From IMG/VR virus record IMGVR_UViG_3300044845_000699, positions 1 to 37,897 of that record: a stretch of DNA of 37,897 nucleotides; one strand, written 5' to 3'. The stretch's first letter is position 1. Each line of letters begins with the position of its first letter. Origin of the DNA: a virus. The notes under the pieces were generated by a model. It did no database searches. It saw only the letters and a program-made list of their open reading frames with translations, and had not been told where the DNA came from. A program made the position numbers and the translations under genes. Shown piece after piece: positions 30,652 through 37,897 of the stretch.

Positions 30652-30804
30652 ATGCCACCCGTGACCTGCGAGATCATCTCTGATCTCGCCCAGCTCACCG
30701 GGTGGCAGGAAGCCACCATCCAAAACATGCCGCTGCACCGCGCCCTCTACTATCAGCTCAAAGCCGCCAACATTCGCGGTGTGATGTGTCAGTGGTCGCT
30801 TTGA
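30652..30804 (+). CDS. Small (50-residue) tail assembly-like protein
   Basis: This short gene starts two bases after the previous stop. The protein reads MPPVTCEIISDLAQLTGWQE and continues ATIQNMPLHRALYYQLKAAN, ending QWSL. The helical pattern LAQLTGWQEATIQNMPLHRALYY resembles the small second chaperone-type proteins of phage tails, in which a GW-containing turn is followed by an aromatic helix. Its TGA lies within TTTGACAC, and the tape measure gene starts 33 bases later. Confidence 0.6.
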   Translation: MPPVTCEIISDLAQLTGWQEATIQNMPLHRALYYQLKAANIRGVMCQWSL

Positions 30805-30837
30805 CACGCGGACCTCGTCAACCTCTGACGATCCCCC

Positions 30838-32619
30838 ATGGCAAACGACGCAACAGTCAAATTTGGCTACGACGGCACCGCGCTCAATCGCGGTCTCGCG
30901 CAGCAAGAAACCAAGCTCAAAGGCTTCGCCTCCACCACCGAACGCAGCTTTCGCGGTGCCCAGGCAGCCATCGGGGGCCTCGGCCTCGGCATTCTGGCCC
31001 GCGAAGGCGTGCGTGTCGTCGCCACCTTCGACCGCATGACGCGTGGCATGACCTCACTCGAAGGCAGCGCCACGGGGGCCAAATTCCGCATGGACGAACT
31101 ACGCGAGGCCTCGAAGCTCCCTGGCCTCGACTTTGAACAAGCGGTGCAGGGGGACATCCGCCTCCGCAGCGTCGGTGTCAGCGCTGAGCTTTCCAAGAAG
31201 GCGCTCATCGAAATGGGCAACGCCCTCAGCCTCGCCGGTGGCACCGCCGCCGATCTCGACGGCGTGGTGCTGGCCCTCACGCAAATCATCAGCAAAGGCA
31301 AAGTCAGCGCAGAGGAAATCAACCAGATCGCTGAGCGCGTGCCACAGGTCCGCGCTGTGATGCAGGATATGTTCGGCACCGCCGACACCGAGACGCTGCA
31401 AAAGATGAACATCGACGCAGAGACCTTCGTCACCACGCTGGTTGAAGGCTTCGGCAAGCTCGAGCGAGCGCAAGCTGGACTCGATGAAAAGATGAATGAC
31501 TTCAGCACCTCCTTACGCGGTGCCACCAACGCCCTGCTCGAAGGTCTCGTCGGCAAGGGGGCTGAAGGTCTGTCCCGCCTCGGGGGTCTGCTAGATGACA
31601 ATAACGACAAGTTGCGCGAGTCTGGGCAATTCCTCGGCAACGCCGCCAGTGGAGCGGTGGAATTCTTTGCAGGCACCGCCTCCTACATTGGTGAGCAGAT
31701 TGGTTATGTGAAACTCTTCACCGACTCTTTGCTCGAAACAGGCAGCATCAATCAGTTCGAAGCATCCATCAAAGGGATCGCGGAGATGGTGATCGCTGAA
31801 AGAGAAAGCCTCGAATTGGAAAAGCAGCGCACCGAGCAGATCACCGCCAGCACTGAGGCACGCGCAGCAGAGATCAAAAGCATGGACCTGCCCAAGTCCG
31901 TCTTGGAAGACGATCCCATCCGCAAAGCAGGCGAGGAAGCCAACAAACCCGTCAGCAAAGAGCAGGCCCGACTCGATGAGCGGAAACGCAAACTCGCCGA
32001 AGCTGAACTGCCACTCAAAGAGCAGATCGCCGCCGCCGAAGATCGCTTATTGGAGCAGCAGCAAAAAATCGAAGAGAGTGCTGCAAACATCAATCAGACC
32101 GAAAAGGAAAGCATCGAGAACCAGCACAAGCTGCTCGACATCCAGCAAGAAATCTCCGCACTGAAGCGGCTGGACGAACAAGCAGAAGCCGAGAAAAAGA
32201 CCCCGGTCGCCACTCCGTCTCTGCCCAGCGTCCCCACCGCCACTCAGACCTCATTCACGCCTCGCGACGAGGCCCCGATGAGCGAGACCAAAACCTACAA
32301 AGGCTACGATGAACAAAACCGCCGCCTCACCGATGGACGCCGCAAAATCCTCGGCGTGCAAACCCCCGACACATACACCGGTGGCAGCATCGCGGGTCCA
32401 TTCCGCCCACTCTCAGCGCGTCGCGGCTCACTGACACCTGGCGGTGGCCTGGATGGATTTTACGCCCGTCAAAACGTCGGCAGCGGCAGTGGCAGCATGA
32501 GCATCAACACCAGCGGTGCGCGCACCCAGCAGACGGTGAATGCCGCCCGCAAAGACGACCTAAGCGCCAAGATCGACCGCACCAATGAACTCCTCTCCCG
32601 TGGTCTGCTCGGCAGTTAA
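30838..32619 (+). CDS. Tail tape measure protein
   Basis: This 593-residue protein has the typical tape-measure N-terminal domain. Key stretches are FGYDGTALNRGLAQQETKLKGFASTTERSFRGAQAAIGGLGLG, GKVSAEEINQIAERVPQVRAVMQDMFGT and ETFVTTLVEGFGKLERA. A long helical, coiled-coil region follows (about 290-450: EQARLDERKRKLAEAELPLKEQIAAAEDRLLEQQQKIEE). The C-terminus is Ser/Gly-rich. The tape measure sets tail length; at about 590 residues it predicts a fairly short siphovirus tail. The leader is G-poor, without a Shine-Dalgarno sequence. Confidence 0.88.
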   Translation: MANDATVKFGYDGTALNRGLAQQETKLKGFASTTERSFRGAQAAIGGLGLGILAREGVRVVATFDRMTRGMTSLEGSATGAKFRMDELREASKLPGLDFEQAVQGDIRLRSVGVSAELSKKALIEMGNALSLAGGTAADLDGVVLALTQIISKGKVSAEEINQIAERVPQVRAVMQDMFGTADTETLQKMNIDAETFVTTLVEGFGKLERAQAGLDEKMNDFSTSLRGATNALLEGLVGKGAEGLSRLGGLLDDNNDKLRESGQFLGNAASGAVEFFAGTASYIGEQIGYVKLFTDSLLETGSINQFEASIKGIAEMVIAERESLELEKQRTEQITASTEARAAEIKSMDLPKSVLEDDPIRKAGEEANKPVSKEQARLDERKRKLAEAELPLKEQIAAAEDRLLEQQQKIEESAANINQTEKESIENQHKLLDIQQEISALKRLDEQAEAEKKTPVATPSLPSVPTATQTSFTPRDEAPMSETKTYKGYDEQNRRLTDGRRKILGVQTPDTYTGGSIAGPFRPLSARRGSLTPGGGLDGFYARQNVGSGSGSMSINTSGARTQQTVNAARKDDLSAKIDRTNELLSRGLLGS

Positions 32620-32654
32620 CCATCAACCATCCACCATCAACCAATCACCACGCC

Positions 32655-33740
32655 ATGACCCCCGCATTCTCCGTCGGCACCCTCCCACTCTGGCGACACC
32701 CCATTCGCGAGCGCACCGCGTTTCGTGGCGTTGACACGCTCGACGGTGCCTACAAAACCGACCGCAACACCACGCTCGCCGTCGGCGATGTCGTGCCTGG
32801 CTATCCCGGCATGATCATCATCGCACTCGATAAAATCGACAGTGGCATCAGTCGTGAGTGGCAGATCTCCGCCGAAGGCTCACTCGATCAAAGCTACCCC
32901 ACCAAAACCCTCAGCCGTGGCAAACGCCGCACCATTGAAGCCGGGTGGGACGAGCGCACCGTGCGTTACCTCTCCTGGCATGCCGCCTGGAAATCCTGCA
33001 CCGGCGATGCTGACAGCAACGTCATCACCTGCGCTGCCCACGGCTTCCCGAATGGCAAACGCGTTTACTTCGCTCGCCTCACCGGCGGTGCAGGCCTGAC
33101 AGCGCAATCCGCCAGCTCGCTTGGCGTTGGCTATTACGTCATCAACCGCACAAGCAACACCTTCCAAGTGTCCACCACCCTCGGTGGTAGCGCGGTGGAT
33201 TTCACCACCACGATGACCGCAGGCGAAGTCATCGCAGGCGAGTTCGCTCTCGGCTCACCGCACCCCAGCTATCCCTACATGCACCTGTGCGAGCTAACTG
33301 TGCAGGACGAAAACAATGACTGGGCGGTCGCTGACTGCGTCTATCGCGGTTACGAAGAGGCCAAGCCCTACCACCGCATGATCAGTGTGAATGGTCAGCA
33401 GTTCAGCAGCTCGGAAAAGCTCACCATCTCCATCCTCGGCGGTTGGGAGGACCCACGTTACACCAATTTCCATCTGCCCGAGGTCGTCGTCACCGACACC
33501 TACCTCGTCGGCTCCGGCACACTCCCCACAATGTCGGTGCCCTCGTTCAGCACACCCGCCAATGCGCCAGGCATCCCAAGCTACGTCATCACCAGCGGCG
33601 ACATCAACAACCTCACCTACAATTTCCCCTACGGTTGGACCATCGTCGGCACTCCACACCAGGCCACGCTCAACAACCAGATCTCCGCCATGGTCTATCA
33701 AGTCGTCTATCGCTACATCTGGCCAGTCATGTTCCGCTAA
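32655..33740 (+). CDS. Minor tail / distal tail protein
   Basis: This 361-residue protein follows the tape measure. It contains beta-rich stretches (GMIIIALDKIDSGISREWQISAEG, YLSWHAAWKSCTGDADSNVITCAAHGFPNGKRVYFARLTGGAGL, YYVINRTSNTFQVSTTLGGSAVDFTT). The last of these is a short repeat found in virion proteins that display a small sandwich domain. The C-terminus has many aromatic residues. A tail-tip role is inferred from position. The leader has CATCAACC-like repeats. Confidence 0.55.
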   Translation: MTPAFSVGTLPLWRHPIRERTAFRGVDTLDGAYKTDRNTTLAVGDVVPGYPGMIIIALDKIDSGISREWQISAEGSLDQSYPTKTLSRGKRRTIEAGWDERTVRYLSWHAAWKSCTGDADSNVITCAAHGFPNGKRVYFARLTGGAGLTAQSASSLGVGYYVINRTSNTFQVSTTLGGSAVDFTTTMTAGEVIAGEFALGSPHPSYPYMHLCELTVQDENNDWAVADCVYRGYEEAKPYHRMISVNGQQFSSSEKLTISILGGWEDPRYTNFHLPEVVVTDTYLVGSGTLPTMSVPSFSTPANAPGIPSYVITSGDINNLTYNFPYGWTIVGTPHQATLNNQISAMVYQVVYRYIWPVMFR

Positions 33741-33765
33741 CCTTTCACCTATCAACCCTCACACC

Positions 33766-34122
33766 ATGACCCCCGGCACACTCGAAATCGAACTCCGCTC
33801 CTTCGCCGCACACCTACTCTCACCGCTGCTGGAAGAAGGCAAAAGCCCCATCGTCAAACATCAGACGATCAAAGACCGCCCGCTCACGATCCGCCTCGGC
33901 ATGCGTGTCGCTGGGGTCGATCCCGAGCAAGTGCGAGCCTTGGCCAGTGACGGCAAAGCAGTCAGTGATGCCTGGCTCAAACAATGGCCACTGAACACCC
34001 CTGGTCTCCGCGATCCGAAATCTGTGAGCATCGCCAGCGACGACAAGCACGTGATCATGGACCTCATGTTTTTCTCGATGCAGCTCGACACTCCTGACTC
34101 ACTCACACCCGTCCAAGCATGA
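33766..34122 (+). CDS. Hypothetical tail-module protein
   Basis: This 118-residue protein (MTPGTLEIELRSFAAHLLSPLLEEGKSPIVKHQTIKDRPLTIRLGMRVAGVDPEQVRALASDGKAVSDAWLKQWPL) has a mixed fold. No family is recognised. Its stop overlaps the next start by ATGA, and the leader contains TATCAACC. The context is tail tip. Confidence 0.55.
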   Translation: MTPGTLEIELRSFAAHLLSPLLEEGKSPIVKHQTIKDRPLTIRLGMRVAGVDPEQVRALASDGKAVSDAWLKQWPLNTPGLRDPKSVSIASDDKHVIMDLMFFSMQLDTPDSLTPVQA

Positions 34123-34733
34123 GACAAGAACGTCCCCGCTCTCGCGCCCCACGCTGGCCCTCTGGCCTGGTCCCGTGGAAAAAAACCGTCGAAAGTTTTC
34201 TCGAAAAACTAGCGGCTGCCGCAGGCATCGAGATCGAGATCATTGGTGCCACGCGCTCACAAGGTGGCTCTGCGCTCAGCTTTGACCTGCCCAGCAGCGG
34301 CACAGGTGCCACAGCCTTGCCGCTCGATGTTTCCAGCAACGGCATCGTCACCCCTTCCACGATCTTTGGCGTCATGCCCACCATCGGAGGCACACCCCTC
34401 AATGGTTCACCACCGCCCACCTTATCGATTCCCTCCTCCGGCACGCGGCACGTCGTCATCTCCATCAGCGGCACACCGCTCACGACCACCTTGAGTGGTC
34501 GCATCTTCATCCACAACCTGAACTCCATCTCGGTGACCATCTCACTCCAGACGACTGCGCCGAACTCGTCCGACCAGGTGAGCTCCACCGGCACCTACAA
34601 GTTACTCCTCGCCACCTTCGTCAACGGGGCAAAAACCGCCCAAATCGGCCACGGCCCCATCACCGCCGGAATCAGCGACGACCTCAATGGCACCGGCACT
34701 GGAATTTTAAGCGTCGGTTACACATCGCCATGA
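34119..34733 (+). CDS. Hypothetical tail-tip protein, beta-rich
   Basis: This is a 204-residue protein. After a basic helical start (RPRSRAPRWPSGLVPWKKTVESFLEKLAAAAGIEIEI) it becomes a Ser/Thr/Gly-rich beta protein (HVVISISGTPLTTTLSGRIFIHNLNSISVTISLQTTAP), like a virion surface domain. It is coupled by ATGA overlaps at both ends. The role in the tail tip is inferred from context. Confidence 0.55.
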   Translation: MRQERPRSRAPRWPSGLVPWKKTVESFLEKLAAAAGIEIEIIGATRSQGGSALSFDLPSSGTGATALPLDVSSNGIVTPSTIFGVMPTIGGTPLNGSPPPTLSIPSSGTRHVVISISGTPLTTTLSGRIFIHNLNSISVTISLQTTAPNSSDQVSSTGTYKLLLATFVNGAKTAQIGHGPITAGISDDLNGTGTGILSVGYTSP

Positions 34734-35452
34734 TTTACGGGAAACTAGTCATCGACGTGCGCAGCTCCTACGTCAGCGTAGAGACCTGCCCCATGTTCGT
34801 GGATAGTGAGGTCACTGATAAAATTTACGGCAGCAGAGCTACCGAATACACATTCGAATTTGGCTCCTACACCGACACCTCCACGGTCGCGGCGGAGAAT
34901 GTCGGCGACTCTGAATCCTGCCCCACATTCGAAGGCAGCACCACCTTTGACCCTGACTATAATGAGCCAGATGGCTACGGAGAGATCATCTCCAGCACCA
35001 CCACCTACAGCGCACCCGTCACCCGCTCCACCGTGCGAGGAGACCTCCCCGCAATAGACTGGAGCGAGTGGGGCTTCAGTGGCCTAAGTTACGAAGCGTC
35101 CAACGGAGGGCTGTTCGAGCACCTCTATAACTACGACGCCGTGATCTATGCGAGCACAAACCAAGCGGTCAGCGGCTCGAGTAGCATCGGCAGCACTGGG
35201 ACCATCATCGCGGGCCGGAGTGACGCCCAGGTGCGGTTCCGCATCCACACACCGCTCGCCTGCACAGTCGTCTACCAGATCGGCTCACAGTATATCCCGA
35301 TCTATGGCGACGAAGAACCAGAAGAAGACATCACTTGGGGTGGTGAGATGACCGTCATCGTTACCGACGAAGCCATCGTCACCCTCCCCGTCGCGGAAGA
35401 CTTCACCAAAACAATCCGCCTCAGGCGCATCATTTGGCACCCGTGGACGTGA
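34730..35452 (+). CDS. Tail-tip protein, paralogue of the truncated gene at the left edge
   Basis: This 240-residue acidic, Ser/Thr/Tyr-rich protein ends IRLRRIIWHPWT. Its last 100 residues match the gene at 1-305 closely, and the nucleotide match runs through the stop codon. The N-terminal part (MIYGKLVIDVRSSYVSVETC...) has no recognised domain. In the left copy a long fibre gene follows; here only a fragment of that gene's start region survives. The gene is probably the last structural gene of the second prophage's tail operon. Confidence 0.7.
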   Translation: MIYGKLVIDVRSSYVSVETCPMFVDSEVTDKIYGSRATEYTFEFGSYTDTSTVAAENVGDSESCPTFEGSTTFDPDYNEPDGYGEIISSTTTYSAPVTRSTVRGDLPAIDWSEWGFSGLSYEASNGGLFEHLYNYDAVIYASTNQAVSGSSSIGSTGTIIAGRSDAQVRFRIHTPLACTVVYQIGSQYIPIYGDEEPEEDITWGGEMTVIVTDEAIVTLPVAEDFTKTIRLRRIIWHPWT

Positions 35453-35476
35453 TCACCGTCAAAAAGGTGGCGCGTG
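35453..35476 (+). pseudogene. Remnant of a fibre-gene start fused by a 56-base deletion
   Basis: After TCACCGTC (35453-35460), shared with the left copy at 306-313, the sequence jumps to a match with 370-385 (AAGAAGGTGGCGCGTG, one mismatch). The left copy carries CACCGTC at 307-313 and again at 363-369. Recombination between these 7-base repeats would remove bases 314-369, including TTGACA and the fibre start codon. What remains encodes TVKKVAR, then all similarity ends. Confidence 0.65.
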
Positions 35477-35487
35477 AATTTACACGC

Positions 35488-35515
35488 TTTCATCTGCATC
35501 GGAATTTGTTATCAT
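35488..35515 (+). promoter_or_regulatory. Possible promoter for the gene at 35542
   Basis: TTTCAT (35488-35493) and TATCAT (35510-35515) are 16 bases apart, with TTG just before the latter. This lies in an AT-rich patch directly after the module junction. It is a weak but plausible vegetative promoter. Confidence 0.35.
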
Positions 35516-35541
35516 CAACGCAACTACCAAAGGAAAAACTT

Positions 35542-36909
35542 ATGATCCGACCCGTCTTCAGCACTGACCCCACGCAGCCCAACCAGACGCGGGTGACGCC
35601 CGTTTACAGCAGCGGCCCCATGCAGCCGCGCCAAGACGTGCAGAGCTTCGACCTGACGCGGAACTCCGGCCCCTCGCGCAGTCTCGTCACGGGAGATCGC
35701 AGGCTTAGTGGCCCCACGCGCAGTCTCGTCACGGGAGACCGCAGCCTCACGCGCAACCCCAACGGACGCATGGGAGCGCCACAACTGGACGCCATGGGCG
35801 AGCGCATCGGCAGCCGGGGCATGACGCCGCTGCGCCGCATGGAGATCGCCGCACGGCGGGGCGACATGCGGGCGAATGAAACGCTGCTGCGCGCCCAAGC
35901 AGGCCTGGGCGGCATGGGCATGGGCGGCATGGCACCGCGTGGCTACGGCCAGCCGCAAGCCGCACCCCAAGGCTACGGCCAGCCGCAAGCCGCACCCCAA
36001 GGCTACGGCCAGCCTGCGCCAGGGATGCCCGCCAACAACACCCAACCGCTGCCTGCGCCGCTCGATCCCCTGGCCAATCTGCCACCCCCCGCCACTACCG
36101 AGCAGGCCCTGGGCATGCCCAGCTATGGCCCCCCCGCCGCCGCCGAAGCCAACACCGAGCAGCCCCTGCTGCCGCCCCTGAACCTGCCCTGGACAGGCCA
36201 GTCCCTGCCCGGCGGCATGCCGCAAGTGCCTGGGTTGCCAATTGGATTTGCTCCTCGTGCTGCAACACCTCTCGTTCCATACAGGCCCGGTTCCTCTTCC
36301 AGTATGAGTGGAGGGACCAATGACACAGGCTACAAAATAGATATTATGAGTGCCATTCCAAACGTGATGTATGGCGCATCAAGTTTGGACACCACAAAGC
36401 CGCTGCCCCCCAGCACGATGAATGGTGCCACCGGCCTACCCCCACTGCCGCGTTTCAGTGAAATGCCAGCGGGCGGCATGAACATAATCGTGGACAACCA
36501 GACGGGCAAGCAAGTGGCAGCCTTCAAGCCGGAAAGTGCTCCCAGCATTGAAATGACCCAGGTGCCCAACACCTCTTTCCGTGTGCCGACTCTGGGCGGC
36601 ACGCCGGTGGCAGGCCTGCCCACGTTCCAGGAGCAGCCGCTCGATGCCCCGCCCGTGGGCGGCATGGGGCCGACGCGCCCCGGCACGAAGCTCACACCCA
36701 TCGAGCAGGACAAAGCCCCCCGCATTCAGACTGTGAGCGAAGGCGATGTGAAAACCAACGTGCAATGGAATGCTGCCAAGAACCGCTGGGAACGCGTCCA
36801 GATTTACAATCCTGGTGACCCTGATGACAACGGCATCCCTGGGGATCAACGACCTGTTGCTGCTGCTGCCACGCCTGGTGCTGCATGGCGTGGTCTTGGG
36901 GGCCGCTAA
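35542..36909 (+). CDS. Pro/Gly/Gln-rich repeat protein, possibly virion-associated
   Basis: This 455-residue low-complexity protein has a clear AAAGGA ribosome site before the ATG, unlike the late genes upstream. Repeats include RSLVTGDR twice, APQGYGQPQA in tandem, and many PLP and GGM segments. The middle (about 230-350) is less repetitive and more AT-rich. The C-terminus includes TNVQWNAAKNRWERVQIYNPGDPDDNG. No family is recognised. It is followed closely by a large virion-like gene, so a structural or ejection role is possible. It is not homologous to the left prophage's genes at this place. Confidence 0.55.
   Translation: MIRPVFSTDPTQPNQTRVTPVYSSGPMQPRQDVQSFDLTRNSGPSRSLVTGDRRLSGPTRSLVTGDRSLTRNPNGRMGAPQLDAMGERIGSRGMTPLRRMEIAARRGDMRANETLLRAQAGLGGMGMGGMAPRGYGQPQAAPQGYGQPQAAPQGYGQPAPGMPANNTQPLPAPLDPLANLPPPATTEQALGMPSYGPPAAAEANTEQPLLPPLNLPWTGQSLPGGMPQVPGLPIGFAPRAATPLVPYRPGSSSSMSGGTNDTGYKIDIMSAIPNVMYGASSLDTTKPLPPSTMNGATGLPPLPRFSEMPAGGMNIIVDNQTGKQVAAFKPESAPSIEMTQVPNTSFRVPTLGGTPVAGLPTFQEQPLDAPPVGGMGPTRPGTKLTPIEQDKAPRIQTVSEGDVKTNVQWNAAKNRWERVQIYNPGDPDDNGIPGDQRPVAAAATPGAAWRGLGGR
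35675..36014 (+). repeat. Short in-frame repeats within the 35542 gene
   Basis: A 22-base sequence encoding RSLVTGD occurs at 35675-35696 and 35717-35738 (42-base offset). A 30-base unit encoding GYGQPQAAPQ is exactly tandem at 35941-35970 and 35971-36000, with 14 bases of a third copy at 36001-36014. Confidence 0.9.
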
Positions 36910-36926
36910 TCTTATTTCATCCTCCC

Positions 36927-37897
36927 ATGCCACAAGACCTTCTTTCACCCGACGAGTTCGGGCAAATGCTGGACGATCCAGAGTTTGCCAAGCTGCCTTT
37001 CGACACGCGGAAAACGTATGTGGAAAAGGGCATTGGCGAGGCCAGTCGCTTTATTGCGGAACGTGATGGGGGCTGGACGCCGGAACTCTGGCAGAATTTT
37101 GGCGCGGCAGCGCAGCAGGCCCGCCAGTTTGTGAGTGAGAGCGAGACCCTCGGCGAAACCGCCATGCGCTATGCGGGCGTGGCGGGGCAGACCATCAAGG
37201 ATCTGCCCGCCATCATCGGCACGGGCGTGGTTGGTCTGAGTCCCGTGCTGCCGGATGGTCAAGGCGGAGTCACCGGCCAGGTGCCAGGGGAAACCCTTGG
37301 CCCAGCGCTGGGCCGCAACATCGTGGGACTTGCCGCCAGCGGCGCGGCCATGCTGAGCGATGCGGAGCAACCTCTGGTGCAGAAGCTCGGTGCGCTGAAA
37401 CAGCAGATCGACCAAGGCGATTTCTTGGCCCACCAGCAAGGCTTTGGTGGGTGGATCGACGAGCAGAATCAAGCGGTGCGCGACACCCAAAAACAATTTT
37501 ACGGCAACGCAGACTGGGCTGATCAAAACAGCCTGCTCGGCAATGAGGAAAACGTGAAGCTCATGCAGAGCTACCTCACCACGCGCTCCCCGCAAGCCTG
37601 GGAGGCGCTGCAAGCCAACCTGCTGCGCACGCCTTTCCGTGCCAAGCTGCAAGCAGACAAACAAGCCCTGGAGAACGACACCACGCTGGGGCGTGCGCTT
37701 GCACCCGAAGCGCGGCCTTTGATTTCCGAGGCGGCAGATCCAGCGGAACTACTGCCCGGCATGCTGGCGGTGAAGAAGGGGGTGCAAATCGCCACCAAGG
37801 GGGCCAGTGCTGGCAGCCGTGCGCTCGATGCCGCCAAAGGCATTGCCGGAGAAATGCTCGGAGAGCAAGTCAGCGCCACCATTGACAACCCCTATCT
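36927..37897 (+). CDS. Large virion-like protein, N-terminal part (runs off the window)
   Basis: The ATG at 36927 opens a frame with no stop through the window end, giving 323 residues. It begins MPQDLLSPDEFGQMLDDPEF and continues with AKLPFDTRKTYVEKGIGEAS. The middle is helical and Ala/Gln-rich, with a hydrophobic glycine-rich stretch (IKDLPAIIGTGVVGLSPVLP). AVKKGVQIATKGASAGSRALDAAKGIAGEMLGEQ near the edge is a glycine-rich helix pattern seen in large internal virion or ejection proteins. That identity is tentative. Confidence 0.6.
   Translation, partial: MPQDLLSPDEFGQMLDDPEFAKLPFDTRKTYVEKGIGEASRFIAERDGGWTPELWQNFGAAAQQARQFVSESETLGETAMRYAGVAGQTIKDLPAIIGTGVVGLSPVLPDGQGGVTGQVPGETLGPALGRNIVGLAASGAAMLSDAEQPLVQKLGALKQQIDQGDFLAHQQGFGGWIDEQNQAVRDTQKQFYGNADWADQNSLLGNEENVKLMQSYLTTRSPQAWEALQANLLRTPFRAKLQADKQALENDTTLGRALAPEARPLISEAADPAELLPGMLAVKKGVQIATKGASAGSRALDAAKGIAGEMLGEQVSATIDNPY

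Noticed and set aside
30600-30660. Programmed frameshift joining the two chaperone-like genes
   Set aside because: No slippery heptamer was found near the end of the first gene, and the second has its own ATG two bases after the stop.
35941-36014. CRISPR or non-coding tandem repeat
   Set aside because: The 30-base units are directly adjacent without spacers and encode an in-frame GYGQPQAAPQ repeat.

Overview
The window is temperate phage DNA from one end to the other. The host is a GC-rich bacterium. Verrucomicrobiota is my best guess, from the style of the integrase and primase and from the ACAGGCT-GCC-AGCCTGT intergenic hairpins, but no host gene is present to prove it. The phage type is a siphovirus: lambda-like packaging and portal genes, a ClpP-type head protease, a P22-type coat protein and a tape measure protein.

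Layout. (1) 1-5094 is the right end of one prophage: the C-terminal end of a tail-tip gene, a long fibre, an AT-rich tip protein, a fibre-assembly-like protein, and a lysis cassette (spanin-like protein, holin-like protein with a lipobox, amidase). (2) 5095-5305 holds an attachment-site-like sequence copied from the 3' end of a tmRNA or tRNA gene, with repeats that may be integrase arm sites. (3) 5306-16786 is the left (early) arm of a second prophage: integrase, terminator, a leftward two-gene unit, a divergent control region with GTTAAC palindromes, then a long rightward operon of small translationally coupled genes ending in a ParB-like protein, a primase-like protein and a P-loop helicase-like protein. 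(4) 16787-17398 is a 612-base non-coding region rich in ACCCTCTCG repeats and palindromes, a candidate replication or partition site. GC skew reverses here: the plus strand is G-rich to the left and C-rich to the right. (5) 17399-35452 is the late operon: small terminase, ParB-methyltransferase, large terminase, gpW-like joiner, portal, protease/scaffold, coat, connectors, tail genes, tape measure and tail-tip genes. (6) 35453-37897 begins with a 24-base remnant of the fibre-gene region and then changes to unrelated genes: a proline/glycine-rich repeat protein and the start of a large virion-like protein that runs off the window.

The last gene of the late operon (34730-35452) is duplicated at the window's left edge (1-305) with about 12 mismatches in 313 bases. 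With the att-like site between lysis genes and integrase, this is best read as two related prophages in tandem at one attachment site. The second has lost its fibre and lysis module.

Three points stand out. Many late genes lack a Shine-Dalgarno sequence and instead carry TTGACA exactly 13 or 16 bases before the start codon, whereas most early genes have ordinary Shine-Dalgarno sequences. An 81-residue early protein carries LGRGLGALL, the signature of the ParA-activating N-terminus of ParB, while a separate ParB-like protein without that peptide lies 4.5 kb downstream. The holin-like protein appears to be fused to a spanin-type lipobox.
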